Below, piece by piece: positions 43,997-52,829 of a DNA stretch of 64,000 nt. The translations under genes were made by a program, and so were the position numbers. The first letter of the stretch is position 1; each line of letters opens with the position of its first letter. Where the stretch lies: contig JAYFQU010000015.1 in the NCBI GenBank assembly GCA_034926785.1, forward strand, positions 16,608 through 80,607, written 5' to 3'. The notes beneath the pieces are model-generated. The model was not told where the DNA came from. It made no database searches and saw only the letters and a program-made list of their open reading frames with translations. The DNA comes from UBA7703 sp034926785 (GTDB taxonomy: Bacteria; Bacillota; Clostridia; Christensenellales; CAG-138).

Positions 43997-46111
43997 ATGT
44001 CAGAATCATTGGTGATCGTAGAGTCGCCCGCGAAGGCGAAGACGATTGGAAAATTCTTAGGAAATAAATTTAAGGTGGTCGCGTCAAACGGACACGTGCG
44101 CGATTTGCCTAAGAGTCAGCTCGGCGTCAAGATTGAGAACAACTTTGAGCCGAAATATATTACCTTGCGCGGCCGGGGCGATGTCCTCGAACGCATCCGC
44201 AAGGAGGCCAAGACCGCCGAGAAAGTGTATCTCGCGACCGACCCTGATCGGGAAGGGGAAGCCATCAGCTGGCATCTGGCGCAGGTGCTTAACCTCGACG
44301 AGGCGAGCAAGTGCCGCATTGTGTTCAACGAGATCACCGCAACCGCGGTGAAAAACTCTATCAAGGGGGCGCGCGCCATCGATATGCGCCTCGTGAACGC
44401 GCAGCAGGCGCGGCGGATTCTCGACCGTCTGGTCGGCTATGAAATCAGCCCGATCCTTTGGAGAAAGGTGCGCAAAGGCCTCTCCGCCGGACGCGTGCAG
44501 AGCGTTGCGACGCGCATCATCTGCGACCGTGAGGCCGAGATTCGCGCATTTGTGCCGGAGGAATACTGGAACATTACCGCGAAGCTTCGCGAGATCGCAA
44601 CAAAGAAAACCTTTGAAGCGAAATATTATGGGGAGAACGGAACCAAGCGCGATATCTGCAACGAGGCGGATGCCAAGGAAGTCTTAGCGCGCATTGAGCA
44701 TAACCTCTTTGCAATCACCGATGTAAAAGAGGGCGTAAAATCACGCCACCCCGCGCCGCCGTTTACGACGAGCAGCCTGCAGCAGGAAGCTTCGCGTAAG
44801 CTTGGCTTTACCACCAAGCGCACGATGATGATTGCCCAGCAGCTCTACGAGGGCATCGAGATTGGCGGAAAAGGCGCGGTGGGTTTGATCTCCTATATCC
44901 GTACGGACTCCGTCCGCATCGCGGCCGAGGCGCAGCAGGCTGCGCGCGCGTTTATCGCGGGACGATTTGGCGAAAAGTACATTCCGGAGAAACCGAATTT
45001 TTATAAGGGTCGCGACAACGCGCAGGACGCGCACGAGGCAATCCGCCCGACGAGCGTGGATAACGAACCCTCAGCCATCAAGGATCACCTATCGGGTGAG
45101 CAATTCCGCCTCTATAAGCTCATCTACGAGCGTTTCCTCGCGAGCCAGATGAGCGACGCAACCTTCGCCACCACGCAGGTGTCGCTGGAGTGCGCCGGTG
45201 CAACGTTCCGCGCAAACGGAATCCGCACGATTTTCGATGGCTTTACTGCGATTTATACCGAAGGGCGCGACGACGCGCAGGAGAAGGAGACCACCCTGCC
45301 GGAGCTTGCCGCGGGCGAAACCTGCAAGGCGGAGAAGCTCGAAAGCGAGCAGAAATTCACCCAACCGCCGGCGCGTTATACCGAAGCAACGTTGGTCAAG
45401 GCGCTGGAGGAAAAGGGAATCGGAAGGCCAAGCACCTATTCTCCGACGATTTCCACCATAGTCGACCGCGGATACATTGCGCGCGAAAAGAAGCAGTTGG
45501 TGCCGACGGAACTGGGTTTCGTTGTCAATCGATTTATGTTGGAGAACTTCGACGAAATCGTGGATGTTCAGTTTACCGCCATGATGGAAGGCGAACTGGA
45601 CGGCGTGGAAGAAGATAAGGTTGCCTGGGTGGATGTGCTGGGCAAATTCTACGGCCCATTCCACGAAAAGGTTGCGATTGCGCTCGAAAAAGCACCGCCG
45701 GAAAAGATCCCGGATGAAGTTTCGGATGTTGTCTGCGAGAAATGCGGTGCGATGATGGTCTATAAACTCGGACGGTTCGGGAAATTCCTCGCCTGCCCGA
45801 ACTTCCCGACCTGCCGAAACACGAAGGCGATTGTCGAAAAGATCGATGTGCCCTGCCCCAAATGCGGTGCGGCGCTGATCAAGAGAAAGAGCAAGCGTGG
45901 CAAGGCGTTTTACGGCTGCGAAAAATATCCTGAGTGTGATTTTGTCTCCTGGGACAAACCCACCAAGATGGCATGCCCGCAGTGCGGCGGCATGATGGTG
46001 CAGAAGATCGGGCAAAACGGCAGCTACATCGCCTGCATGAACAAGGACTGCGGCTATATTCACCGCAACACGAAAAAGAGCAAGGAAGAAAAAGAGGTCG
46101 AAGCGGAATGA
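43997..46111 (+). CDS. topA: DNA topoisomerase I
   Basis: A 704-residue type IA topoisomerase that relaxes negative supercoils. The N-terminal Toprim domain begins ESLVIVESPAKAKTIGKFLG and has ATDPDREGEAI; the catalytic tyrosine is Tyr300 in GLISYIRTDSVR. The C-terminus carries three four-cysteine zinc ribbons (CEKC...CPNFPTC, CPKC...CEKYPEC, CPQC...CMNKDC). GGAGG precedes the ATG at 43997. Its stop overlaps the trmFO start (ATGA). Confidence 0.97.
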   Translation: MSESLVIVESPAKAKTIGKFLGNKFKVVASNGHVRDLPKSQLGVKIENNFEPKYITLRGRGDVLERIRKEAKTAEKVYLATDPDREGEAISWHLAQVLNLDEASKCRIVFNEITATAVKNSIKGARAIDMRLVNAQQARRILDRLVGYEISPILWRKVRKGLSAGRVQSVATRIICDREAEIRAFVPEEYWNITAKLREIATKKTFEAKYYGENGTKRDICNEADAKEVLARIEHNLFAITDVKEGVKSRHPAPPFTTSSLQQEASRKLGFTTKRTMMIAQQLYEGIEIGGKGAVGLISYIRTDSVRIAAEAQQAARAFIAGRFGEKYIPEKPNFYKGRDNAQDAHEAIRPTSVDNEPSAIKDHLSGEQFRLYKLIYERFLASQMSDATFATTQVSLECAGATFRANGIRTIFDGFTAIYTEGRDDAQEKETTLPELAAGETCKAEKLESEQKFTQPPARYTEATLVKALEEKGIGRPSTYSPTISTIVDRGYIAREKKQLVPTELGFVVNRFMLENFDEIVDVQFTAMMEGELDGVEEDKVAWVDVLGKFYGPFHEKVAIALEKAPPEKIPDEVSDVVCEKCGAMMVYKLGRFGKFLACPNFPTCRNTKAIVEKIDVPCPKCGAALIKRKSKRGKAFYGCEKYPECDFVSWDKPTKMACPQCGGMMVQKIGQNGSYIACMNKDCGYIHRNTKKSKEEKEVEAE

Positions 46112-47403
46112 GCGAAGCGCGCGTCCTTGTCATAGGCGCGGGTCTTGCCGGCTGCGAGGCGGCTTACCAGCTTGCCAAACGGGGCATCGCGGTCGATCTG
46201 TATGAGATGAAACCGCAGAAGATGAGCCCCGCGCATCATAGCGCGGACTTCTGCGAACTGGTCTGCAGCAATTCTTTGCGATCCGACCGGATTGAAAATG
46301 CGGTTGGACTGCTCAAGGCGGAGTTACGGGAGCTTGGCTCGCTCGTGCTGTCCATTGCGGACGAAACGCGCGTTCCCGCGGGCGGCGCGCTCGCGGTGGA
46401 CCGCGAGGGATTTGCCGCCAGGGTAACGGAGGTCATTCGCTCCCATCCAAACATCACCGTGCATAACGAGGAAATCGACCGTGTGCCGGATGCGCCTGCA
46501 ATTATCGCGACCGGCCCGCTGACCGCGGACGCGCTCGCGGAGGATATCGCGCGGATGACGGGAGAACCGCTGCACTTTTACGATGCGGCGGCGCCGATTG
46601 TCACATACGATTCGCTTGATCGGGCCAAGGTATTCCGCGCATCGCGCTATGGGCGCGGGGATGATTATCTCAACTGCCCTATGACGCGGGAGGAATACAC
46701 CGCCTTTTATCAGGCGCTGATCTCCGCCGAAACCGCGGATCTGCACGCCTTCGAAACGCCTCGCGTGTTTGAGGGGTGCATGCCCGTCGAGGTGATGGCA
46801 AAGCGCGGGGAGCAGACGCTCTGCTACGGCCCGCTCAAACCCGTCGGGCTCGAAATGGACGGCCGGGAACCCTATGCAGTGGTTCAGCTGCGGCAGGACG
46901 ACAAGGACGGCAGGCTCTTTAACATTGTGGGGTTTCAGACCAACCTCAAATTTGCGGAGCAGAGGCGCGTCTTTGGTCTCATTCCGGGGTTGGAGCATGC
47001 GGAGTTTGCGCGGTATGGCGTGATGCACCGCAATACATTTCTCAATTCGCCAAAGCTTTTGGATTACGATTATCAGATGCGTTCGCATCCCGGCCTGTAC
47101 TTTGCCGGCCAGATGACAGGGGTGGAAGGTTATGTGGAATCCGCCTCCAGCGGGTTTGTCGCGGCGTTGTCGCTCGCAAACCGGATCGCCGGGAAACCAC
47201 CCGTGGATTTTTCCGATAAGACTGCAATCGGCTCGCTGGGGCACTATGTATCCGGATATGTTGGAGATGATTTTCAGCCGATGAACGTCACCTTCGGCAT
47301 CATGGACAGCCTACCGCAGCGGATCCGTAAAAAGACGGAGCGGTATGGAAAAATCGCGGAACGCGCGCTTGCGACGATCCGGGAGATCAAGGCCGGGCTA
47401 TGA
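46108..47403 (+). CDS. trmFO: Folate-dependent tRNA m5U54 methyltransferase TrmFO
   Basis: A 431-residue flavoprotein that methylates U54 of tRNA using methylene-tetrahydrofolate and FADH2. The N-terminal dinucleotide-binding motif is VIGAGLAGCEAAYQLAKRG; other conserved stretches are YEMKP, CSNSLRSD, NCPMTREEY, CMPVEVMAKRG, and GQMTGVEGYVESASSGFVA near the C-terminus. The topA-trmFO pair is conserved in Firmicutes. The usual next gene, xerC, is absent here; hslV follows. Confidence 0.95.
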   Translation: MSEARVLVIGAGLAGCEAAYQLAKRGIAVDLYEMKPQKMSPAHHSADFCELVCSNSLRSDRIENAVGLLKAELRELGSLVLSIADETRVPAGGALAVDREGFAARVTEVIRSHPNITVHNEEIDRVPDAPAIIATGPLTADALAEDIARMTGEPLHFYDAAAPIVTYDSLDRAKVFRASRYGRGDDYLNCPMTREEYTAFYQALISAETADLHAFETPRVFEGCMPVEVMAKRGEQTLCYGPLKPVGLEMDGREPYAVVQLRQDDKDGRLFNIVGFQTNLKFAEQRRVFGLIPGLEHAEFARYGVMHRNTFLNSPKLLDYDYQMRSHPGLYFAGQMTGVEGYVESASSGFVAALSLANRIAGKPPVDFSDKTAIGSLGHYVSGYVGDDFQPMNVTFGIMDSLPQRIRKKTERYGKIAERALATIREIKAGL

Positions 47404-47485
47404 GTTCTGACCAGCCGGACAAAGGCAAAATTCGCGCGTCAAATACGAGAAAAATCGTGAAAGAATTGAAAACGAATACACGAAT

Positions 47486-47506
47486 GCGGGCGGATGCGCC
47501 CGCTTT
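47486..47506 (+). terminator. Stem-loop after trmFO, probable terminator
   Basis: GCGGGCG / CGCCCGC (47486-47492 and 47497-47503) with a GATG loop, followed by only TTT. Termination efficiency is uncertain. Confidence 0.55.
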
Positions 47507-47522
47507 GTGCTAGTATGATATT

Positions 47523-47539
47523 CAGGTAGAAACTACCTG
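47523..47539 (+). promoter_or_regulatory. Palindrome downstream of a possible hslV -10 box, candidate operator
   Basis: CAGGTAG (47523-47529) and CTACCTG (47533-47539) are perfect 7-bp arms around AAA. A TATGAT that could be a -10 hexamer lies at 47514-47519, four bases upstream; its -35 is poor. The site would cover the transcription start. It is not a CIRCE or CtsR-type heat-shock operator. Confidence 0.5.
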
Positions 47540-47607
47540 CGCGCGCGGTGATCCCTCAGGATGCTGATCAGACCATATGCGGCGCAACAGCAAGGAGGAT
47601 TACCCGC

Positions 47608-48141
47608 TTGGAATTAAGGGGTACGACGATAATCGCCGTGAAAAAAGACGGCAAGTGTGCGGTTGCAGGCGACGGACAGGTGACGATGAGCGAGTCCGTC
47701 ATTATGAAAGCGACGGCTAAAAAGGTACGCAGGCTCTACCACGATCAGGTCGTGGTCGGCTTTGCCGGATCGGTTGCGGATGCGTTTTCGCTCTGTGAAC
47801 GGTTTGAGAAAAAATTGGAACAGTATAGCGGAAACCTCACGCGAGCGGCGGTATCGCTTGCGCAGGACTGGCGCAGCGACAAGATCATGCATAAGCTTGA
47901 GGCGCTCCTGATTGTCGCCAACAAAGAGGAGCTGCTTATCGTCTCCGGTACGGGAGAGGTTATTGACCCGGACGACGGCATCGCCGCAATCGGTTCGGGC
48001 GGTATGTATGCGCTCGCCGCCGCGAAGGCGCTCAAGACAAACACCGACCTGAGCGCGACACAGGTTGCGGAAAAAGCGCTTCGTATAGCGGGCGACATCT
48101 GCGTCTTTACCAACGGAAACATCACGGTAGAGGAGGTTTGA
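47608..48141 (+). CDS. hslV: ATP-dependent protease subunit HslV (ClpQ)
   Basis: A 177-residue proteasome-like peptidase. The TTG at 47608 is preceded by AAGGAGGA with 8-bp spacing and gives MELRGTTIIAVKKDGK, so the catalytic N-terminal threonine after processing would be Thr6. The AGDGQVTMS loop and GSGGMYALAAAKAL segment match the family. It forms the chamber whose ATPase cap is HslU, encoded 5 bp downstream. A GTG at 47548 would give an improbable extension. Confidence 0.95.
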   Translation: MELRGTTIIAVKKDGKCAVAGDGQVTMSESVIMKATAKKVRRLYHDQVVVGFAGSVADAFSLCERFEKKLEQYSGNLTRAAVSLAQDWRSDKIMHKLEALLIVANKEELLIVSGTGEVIDPDDGIAAIGSGGMYALAAAKALKTNTDLSATQVAEKALRIAGDICVFTNGNITVEEV

Positions 48142-48146
48142 CGCAT

Positions 48147-49538
48147 ATGCAGCTAACGCCTAGAGAAATCGTAGAAGCGCTGGATAAATATATTATCGGT
48201 CAGGACAGGGCCAAGCGAGCGGTCGCCGTCGCGCTTAGAAACCGCTATCGCCGGAGCCAGCTTAGCGAGGAACTGCGCGAGGAAATCACCCCGAAGAACA
48301 TCGTAATGATCGGGCCTACCGGCGTGGGCAAAACCGAGATTGCGAGGCGGCTTGCCAAGCTTGTGGACGCTCCTTTTGTCAAGGTTGAGGCCACAAAATA
48401 CACCGAGGTTGGCTATGTTGGCCGCGATGTGGAGAGCATGGTGCGCGATCTTGTGGACGCGGCGATCCGTATCAGCATGAATCAGCGCATGGAGGATGTC
48501 CGCCTCGTTGCGGAGGCCGCAGCCGAGCAGGCACTTGCGGAGCTGCTGCTGCCCGGCGCGAAGAAGCGCGAGCATAAACAGCAGCAGAACCCGCTGCAGA
48601 TCCTTCTTGGAGCGGGGCAGCCGCAGCAGAGCGAGCCGGAGCCGAGCGAGGAGGAGAAGGCGCGCCGCTACAGCGAGCGCGAGCGCGTTCTCGCGGAACT
48701 GCGCGCGGGCAAACTGGAAAAAGAACTGGTTGAAATTGAGGTTGAGGAGCAGGGCGGAAAGAGCGACGCAATGTTCGCTGCCGGAATCGACCTGAACATC
48801 GGCGAGATGTTTGGCGATTTTCTGCCCAAGAAGACCAAGCGCCGCAAGCTACCCGTGCGGGAGGCGCGACGTGTGATTGTCCAGCAAGAGAGCGAAAAAC
48901 GGATCGATATGGACGACGTTCATCGCGAAGCCCTGCAGCGCGCGGAACAGGACGGTATTATCTTCATCGACGAGATCGATAAGATTGCCGGTTCGGATCG
49001 CATGGGCGGGCCGGACGTTTCCCGCGAGGGAGTGCAGAGGGATATTTTGCCGATCGTTGAGGGCAGCGTGGTCAGCACGAAGTATGGCCCTGTGAAGACG
49101 GATTATATGCTCTTTATCGCCGCAGGCGCGTTCCATACCGCAAAGGTGAGCGATCTGATTCCAGAGTTGCAGGGGCGCTTCCCAATCCGCGTGAAGCTCG
49201 ACGACCTTACGCAGGAGGATTTTGAAAAGATCCTGACCCAGCCGGAGAATGCAGTGACCAAGCAATATACCGCGCTGCTTTCTGCGGACAAGGTGAGGCT
49301 TAGTTTCACGCCGGACGCGCTGCGCGAGATTGCGAAGTTTGCCTATCTCGCCAATGAAAACACGGAAAATATTGGCGCGCGCCGACTGCACACCGTGATG
49401 GAAAACCTGCTTGACGATATCTCCTTTAATGCCAACGGACAGCACCCTGAGATTGAGCTTAACATCGACGCGGCATATGTGGATGAGCACCTCGGCGAGG
49501 AATTCCACGAGGATGATATTCATAAATACATCCTCTGA
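48147..49538 (+). CDS. hslU: ATP-dependent protease ATPase subunit HslU (ClpY)
   Basis: A 463-residue AAA+ unfoldase. It begins MQLTPREIVEALDKYIIGQDRAKRAVAVALRNR, with Walker A GPTGVGKTEIARRLA, the pore region VGRDVESMVRDL, the I domain (about 110-240) and Walker B IIFIDEIDKIA. The C-terminus ends HKYIL, which inserts into HslV pockets to activate it. The ATG at 48147 has AGGAGG 10 bases upstream. No codY follows, unlike in Bacillus. Confidence 0.96.
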   Translation: MQLTPREIVEALDKYIIGQDRAKRAVAVALRNRYRRSQLSEELREEITPKNIVMIGPTGVGKTEIARRLAKLVDAPFVKVEATKYTEVGYVGRDVESMVRDLVDAAIRISMNQRMEDVRLVAEAAAEQALAELLLPGAKKREHKQQQNPLQILLGAGQPQQSEPEPSEEEKARRYSERERVLAELRAGKLEKELVEIEVEEQGGKSDAMFAAGIDLNIGEMFGDFLPKKTKRRKLPVREARRVIVQQESEKRIDMDDVHREALQRAEQDGIIFIDEIDKIAGSDRMGGPDVSREGVQRDILPIVEGSVVSTKYGPVKTDYMLFIAAGAFHTAKVSDLIPELQGRFPIRVKLDDLTQEDFEKILTQPENAVTKQYTALLSADKVRLSFTPDALREIAKFAYLANENTENIGARRLHTVMENLLDDISFNANGQHPEIELNIDAAYVDEHLGEEFHEDDIHKYIL

Positions 49539-49561
49539 CAAACGATAAGGAACGAAGATAT

Positions 49562-50563
49562 TTGCAGAACGGATGCGTGAAAAAAATTGCGCTTGCGCTC
49601 ATTTTAGCCGCCACCTTCCCGCAGTTGAGCGGCTGCGCGGAGGCGGCGGCTGTCCAGACGCTCGCAGTTTCTCTCGCGACGCCTTCTCCCGCCCCGCAGG
49701 TGATTTCGATCACCGGGGACGAGGAGACGCAAGCAGACGCAAAATATGGCATTACGGTTGTCTCACAATACGAAGGGGAGACGCAGCAAGACGGCACGTT
49801 GCTTGCCGAAGACGGTTCGCAGATCAATCTGATGGCGACGGACGAACCGACGGCAACGCCGGTATTGACGCCTACGCCGATACCAACCGCGCCGCCGGAT
49901 ACGCCGACGCCGACCCCTTCGCCGGAACCGACGCCAAGTCCGACGCCGACAGAGAAACCAAAGGCAACCGCAACCCCGAAGCCAACGGCAAAAGCAACGC
50001 CGAAAGCGACCAATACGCCAAAGCCGACCGCAAAAACGACGGAGAGGCCAGCCGGCACGGCAACGCCAAAACCGGAGATAACACCGGACGGAACCTTTAC
50101 CGTCACCCCGGCTCCGACGGCGAAACCGACGGCGGCTCCAACCACGGCGCCGACCGCAACGCCCATTCAAACCTCCTCTCAGCAGCCGCCGGACGTGAGC
50201 GGCTCGTATAGCGGCGAGGATGTGTTGCTTGCCGCACGCGTAGCGTATTTTGAATCCGGCAGATCGGAGGATGGATATCGCGCGGTGGTCTGCGTGATTC
50301 TCAACCGCGTGGAATCGGGCAAGTGGCCGAATTCCGTAAATGACGTGGTCTATCAAAAGAGCCAGTTTTCCGTGGTTGGCAGGAGCGATTTTTTAACCAA
50401 AACGATCCCCGACAGCGTGATTGGCTATGCCAACGACGTGCTCAACAACGGCAACCGCATTCTGCCGAGTAACGTGATGTCCTTTCGCAGCGCGGCGACG
50501 GATAAAACCTGGGGAACGCGCACCTATTACGCAACCTATGGCGGAAATGATTTTTACGGATGA
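49562..50563 (+). CDS. Lipoprotein with a Thr/Pro-rich stalk and SleB-type cell-wall hydrolase domain
   Basis: A 333-residue exported protein. The signal peptide ends in the lipobox LSGC, so the mature protein is probably lipid-anchored at Cys25. Residues about 95-205 form a Thr/Pro/Lys-rich stalk of the kind that spans a cell wall. The C-terminal domain (about 220-333) resembles Hydrolase_2/SleB enzymes: LLAARVAYFESGRSEDGYRAVVCVILNRV and QFSVVG. In spore-formers SleB cleaves cortex peptidoglycan, but this anchored form may act on vegetative wall. The start is TTG 49562 after AAGGAA. The gene follows hslU by 23 bp. Confidence 0.82.
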   Translation: MQNGCVKKIALALILAATFPQLSGCAEAAAVQTLAVSLATPSPAPQVISITGDEETQADAKYGITVVSQYEGETQQDGTLLAEDGSQINLMATDEPTATPVLTPTPIPTAPPDTPTPTPSPEPTPSPTPTEKPKATATPKPTAKATPKATNTPKPTAKTTERPAGTATPKPEITPDGTFTVTPAPTAKPTAAPTTAPTATPIQTSSQQPPDVSGSYSGEDVLLAARVAYFESGRSEDGYRAVVCVILNRVESGKWPNSVNDVVYQKSQFSVVGRSDFLTKTIPDSVIGYANDVLNNGNRILPSNVMSFRSAATDKTWGTRTYYATYGGNDFYG

Positions 50564-50607
50564 GCATGTTTAATTGACAGAACGGTGACCCGCCGCGAAG
50601 AAAACGA

Positions 50608-50636
50608 TTGGTGCGGACAGTAAAATAGACTATACT
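50608..50636 (+). promoter_or_regulatory. Sigma-A promoter for RNase J
   Basis: TTGGTG (50608-50613), 17-bp spacer, TATACT (50631-50636), about 165 bp before the start codon. A second TTGACA at 50574-50579 has no -10 at the right distance. Confidence 0.65.
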
Positions 50637-50800
50637 AACGAGGGGATCACCTCGCAATGATCGCGCGGGATAGAAAGACCGTTGCAAAACGAACGCGCAT
50701 TGCGGCGTTTTGGCGCGGTTGGAAACAAAGAGTACGGCGAAATGGGATATTCGCCGCAGGGAAACGGGATTGACAAGACAGGAATTGGGGAAGATGACAG

Positions 50801-52447
50801 ATGGCAAGTAAACTAAAGATTATTCCGCTTGGCGGAATGGGCGAAATCGGCAAGAATATGACCGTTTTCGAATATGGCGGCGACATGGTCGTGGTTGACT
50901 GTGGGATCAGCTTTCCGGACGACGAGATGCCTGGCATCGATATCGTCATACCGGACATGACCTATCTGCGCGAAAACCGCGAAAAGCTCAAAGGCTTTTT
51001 AATTACACACGGGCATGAGGACCACATCGGCGCCTTGCCCTATGCGCTCAAGGAATTTGACGTGCCGGTGTATGGCACCGCATTTACGATTGCGCTGATC
51101 GAGCATAAGCTTGAAGAAGCGCGGGTTTCAAGCAAGAAGCTTACCGTGGTGAAGCCAGGCGATCATGTTGACCTCGGCTGCTTTAAGACGGAGTTCATCA
51201 AGACGGGACATTCGATTGCGGGTGCGGTTGCGCTGGCGATCAATACGCCCATCGGAACCGTCATTCATACCGGCGACTTCAAGGTGGACTTTACGCCTAT
51301 CGATGGAGAACCCATCGATATTATTCGCTTTGCGCATTATGGCTCGCGCGGTGTGCTCGCGCTGATGAGCGACAGCACAAACATCGAAAGCCCCGGGCAT
51401 ACGCAGAGCGAAAAAGAAATCGGCAAAACGTTTGAGTACTATTTTGACGTGGCGGAGGGGCGCATCATCGTCGCATCCTTTGCCAGCAACGTCTACCGCA
51501 TTCAGCAGGTTGCGGATGTTGCCGTCAGCCATGGCCGCGTACTCTGCTTTCAGGGCAGGAGTATGGAGCAGGTGGTGCAGATTGCGATGCGGCTGGGGTA
51601 TCTGAAGATTCCGCCGGAGAGTATCGTCAAGGTGGATCAGCTGAAACGCTATCGCGACGATCAGGTCTGCGTGATCACCACCGGAAGCCAGGGTGAGCCC
51701 ATGAGCGGGCTTTTCCGTATGGCGACCGCAACACATCGGCTGAACATTGGCAAGGGCGACACGGTGATCATCTCCGCCTCTGCGATCCCGGGCAACGAAC
51801 GCGGCGTTTCGCGCGTGATCAACCAGCTCTATCAAAAGGGCGCGCAGGTGATCTACAATCGCATGGCGGACGTCCACGTCTCCGGCCATGCCTGCCGCGA
51901 GGAACTCAGGCTCATGATGGAACTCACCAAACCGAAGTATTTTATCCCCGTACACGGCGAATACCGTCATCTGGTGATGCACGGCAAGCTCGCGCAGGAG
52001 ATGGGCGTTCTGCCGGAGAACACGTTTGTAGCGGATACGGGGGATGTCATTGAGCTCACACAGCGCAGCGGCAAGAAAGTGGCCACCGTCACCTCCGGCA
52101 GCGTTATGGTTGACGGCATTGGCGATATTGACGACGTGGTGCTCAAGGACAGGAAGACGCTTTCGCAGGATGGCCTTGTTGTCGTTGTGCTCACGCTGGA
52201 CAGCGAAAACGGGCGCATGCTCACCGCCCCCGAGATCATTTCCCGCGGGTTTGTCTATATGCGGGACTCCGAGGAGCTGATTGCGGACACGAAGGCACTG
52301 CTCATCAAAGAGACGCGAAAGTTCGAGGGCGCGGATCGCAGCGATTATGCCAACATCAAGTCCGGTATCCGCAATTCGCTGAAGTCGTTTTTAAAAAACC
52401 GCACCAAACGCACGCCGATGATACTGCCTATCATCATTGAACTATAA
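50801..52447 (+). CDS. Ribonuclease J
   Basis: A 548-residue metallo-beta-lactamase/beta-CASP ribonuclease with 5'-3' exo- and endonuclease activity, central to RNA decay in Gram-positives. Zinc ligands are in THGHEDHIGA and GHSIAGAVA, with HTGDFKVDFTP further on. The beta-CASP part has SDSTNIESPGHTQSE, TGSQGEP, SASAIPGNE, HVSGHA and the phosphate-pocket PVHGEYRHL. Whether it is RNase J1 or J2 cannot be told; all catalytic residues are kept, arguing for the active J1 type. Confidence 0.94.
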   Translation: MASKLKIIPLGGMGEIGKNMTVFEYGGDMVVVDCGISFPDDEMPGIDIVIPDMTYLRENREKLKGFLITHGHEDHIGALPYALKEFDVPVYGTAFTIALIEHKLEEARVSSKKLTVVKPGDHVDLGCFKTEFIKTGHSIAGAVALAINTPIGTVIHTGDFKVDFTPIDGEPIDIIRFAHYGSRGVLALMSDSTNIESPGHTQSEKEIGKTFEYYFDVAEGRIIVASFASNVYRIQQVADVAVSHGRVLCFQGRSMEQVVQIAMRLGYLKIPPESIVKVDQLKRYRDDQVCVITTGSQGEPMSGLFRMATATHRLNIGKGDTVIISASAIPGNERGVSRVINQLYQKGAQVIYNRMADVHVSGHACREELRLMMELTKPKYFIPVHGEYRHLVMHGKLAQEMGVLPENTFVADTGDVIELTQRSGKKVATVTSGSVMVDGIGDIDDVVLKDRKTLSQDGLVVVVLTLDSENGRMLTAPEIISRGFVYMRDSEELIADTKALLIKETRKFEGADRSDYANIKSGIRNSLKSFLKNRTKRTPMILPIIIEL

Positions 52448-52459
52448 ACGGGAGACGAT

Positions 52460-52801
52460 ATGGTTTACGATACCGCAAAGATGCTCGCATCCGAAATGAA
52501 GAACAGCGTAGAATATCGCGAATACACCGCCGCGAAAACGCGCGCAATGGAAAACAGCACCACCCGTGCCTTGATTGACGAATACAACAAGCTCCAAATC
52601 CGCTCCCAGGCTGCGATGATCGCGGGGGACAAGGAGAGCGACTCACTCAAAAAGCTGCAAAAGGTCGGCGAGCTGTTACAGTTTGACGCGGATGCCTCCG
52701 CCTATCTCATGGCGGAATTTCGGTTGAAACGGATGCTTGGCGACGTTTATAAAATCCTCGCCGAGGCGGTGGAGATTGATCTAAGCCCGCTGGAAGCATA
52801 A
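52460..52801 (+). CDS. YlbF/YmcA family protein
   Basis: A 113-residue helical protein of the YlbF/YmcA (DUF964) family. In Bacillus these proteins form a complex that influences RNA maturation and biofilm/competence regulators together with RNase Y. Here the gene follows RNase J by 12 bp, consistent with a role in RNA metabolism. Visible features are an Ala/Met-rich helix (NSVEYREYTAAKTRAMENS) and a C-terminal hydrophobic helix. Confidence 0.8.
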   Translation: MVYDTAKMLASEMKNSVEYREYTAAKTRAMENSTTRALIDEYNKLQIRSQAAMIAGDKESDSLKKLQKVGELLQFDADASAYLMAEFRLKRMLGDVYKILAEAVEIDLSPLEA

Positions 52802-52829
52802 CAAGAAATCCACGGAGAACAAGAGAGAG

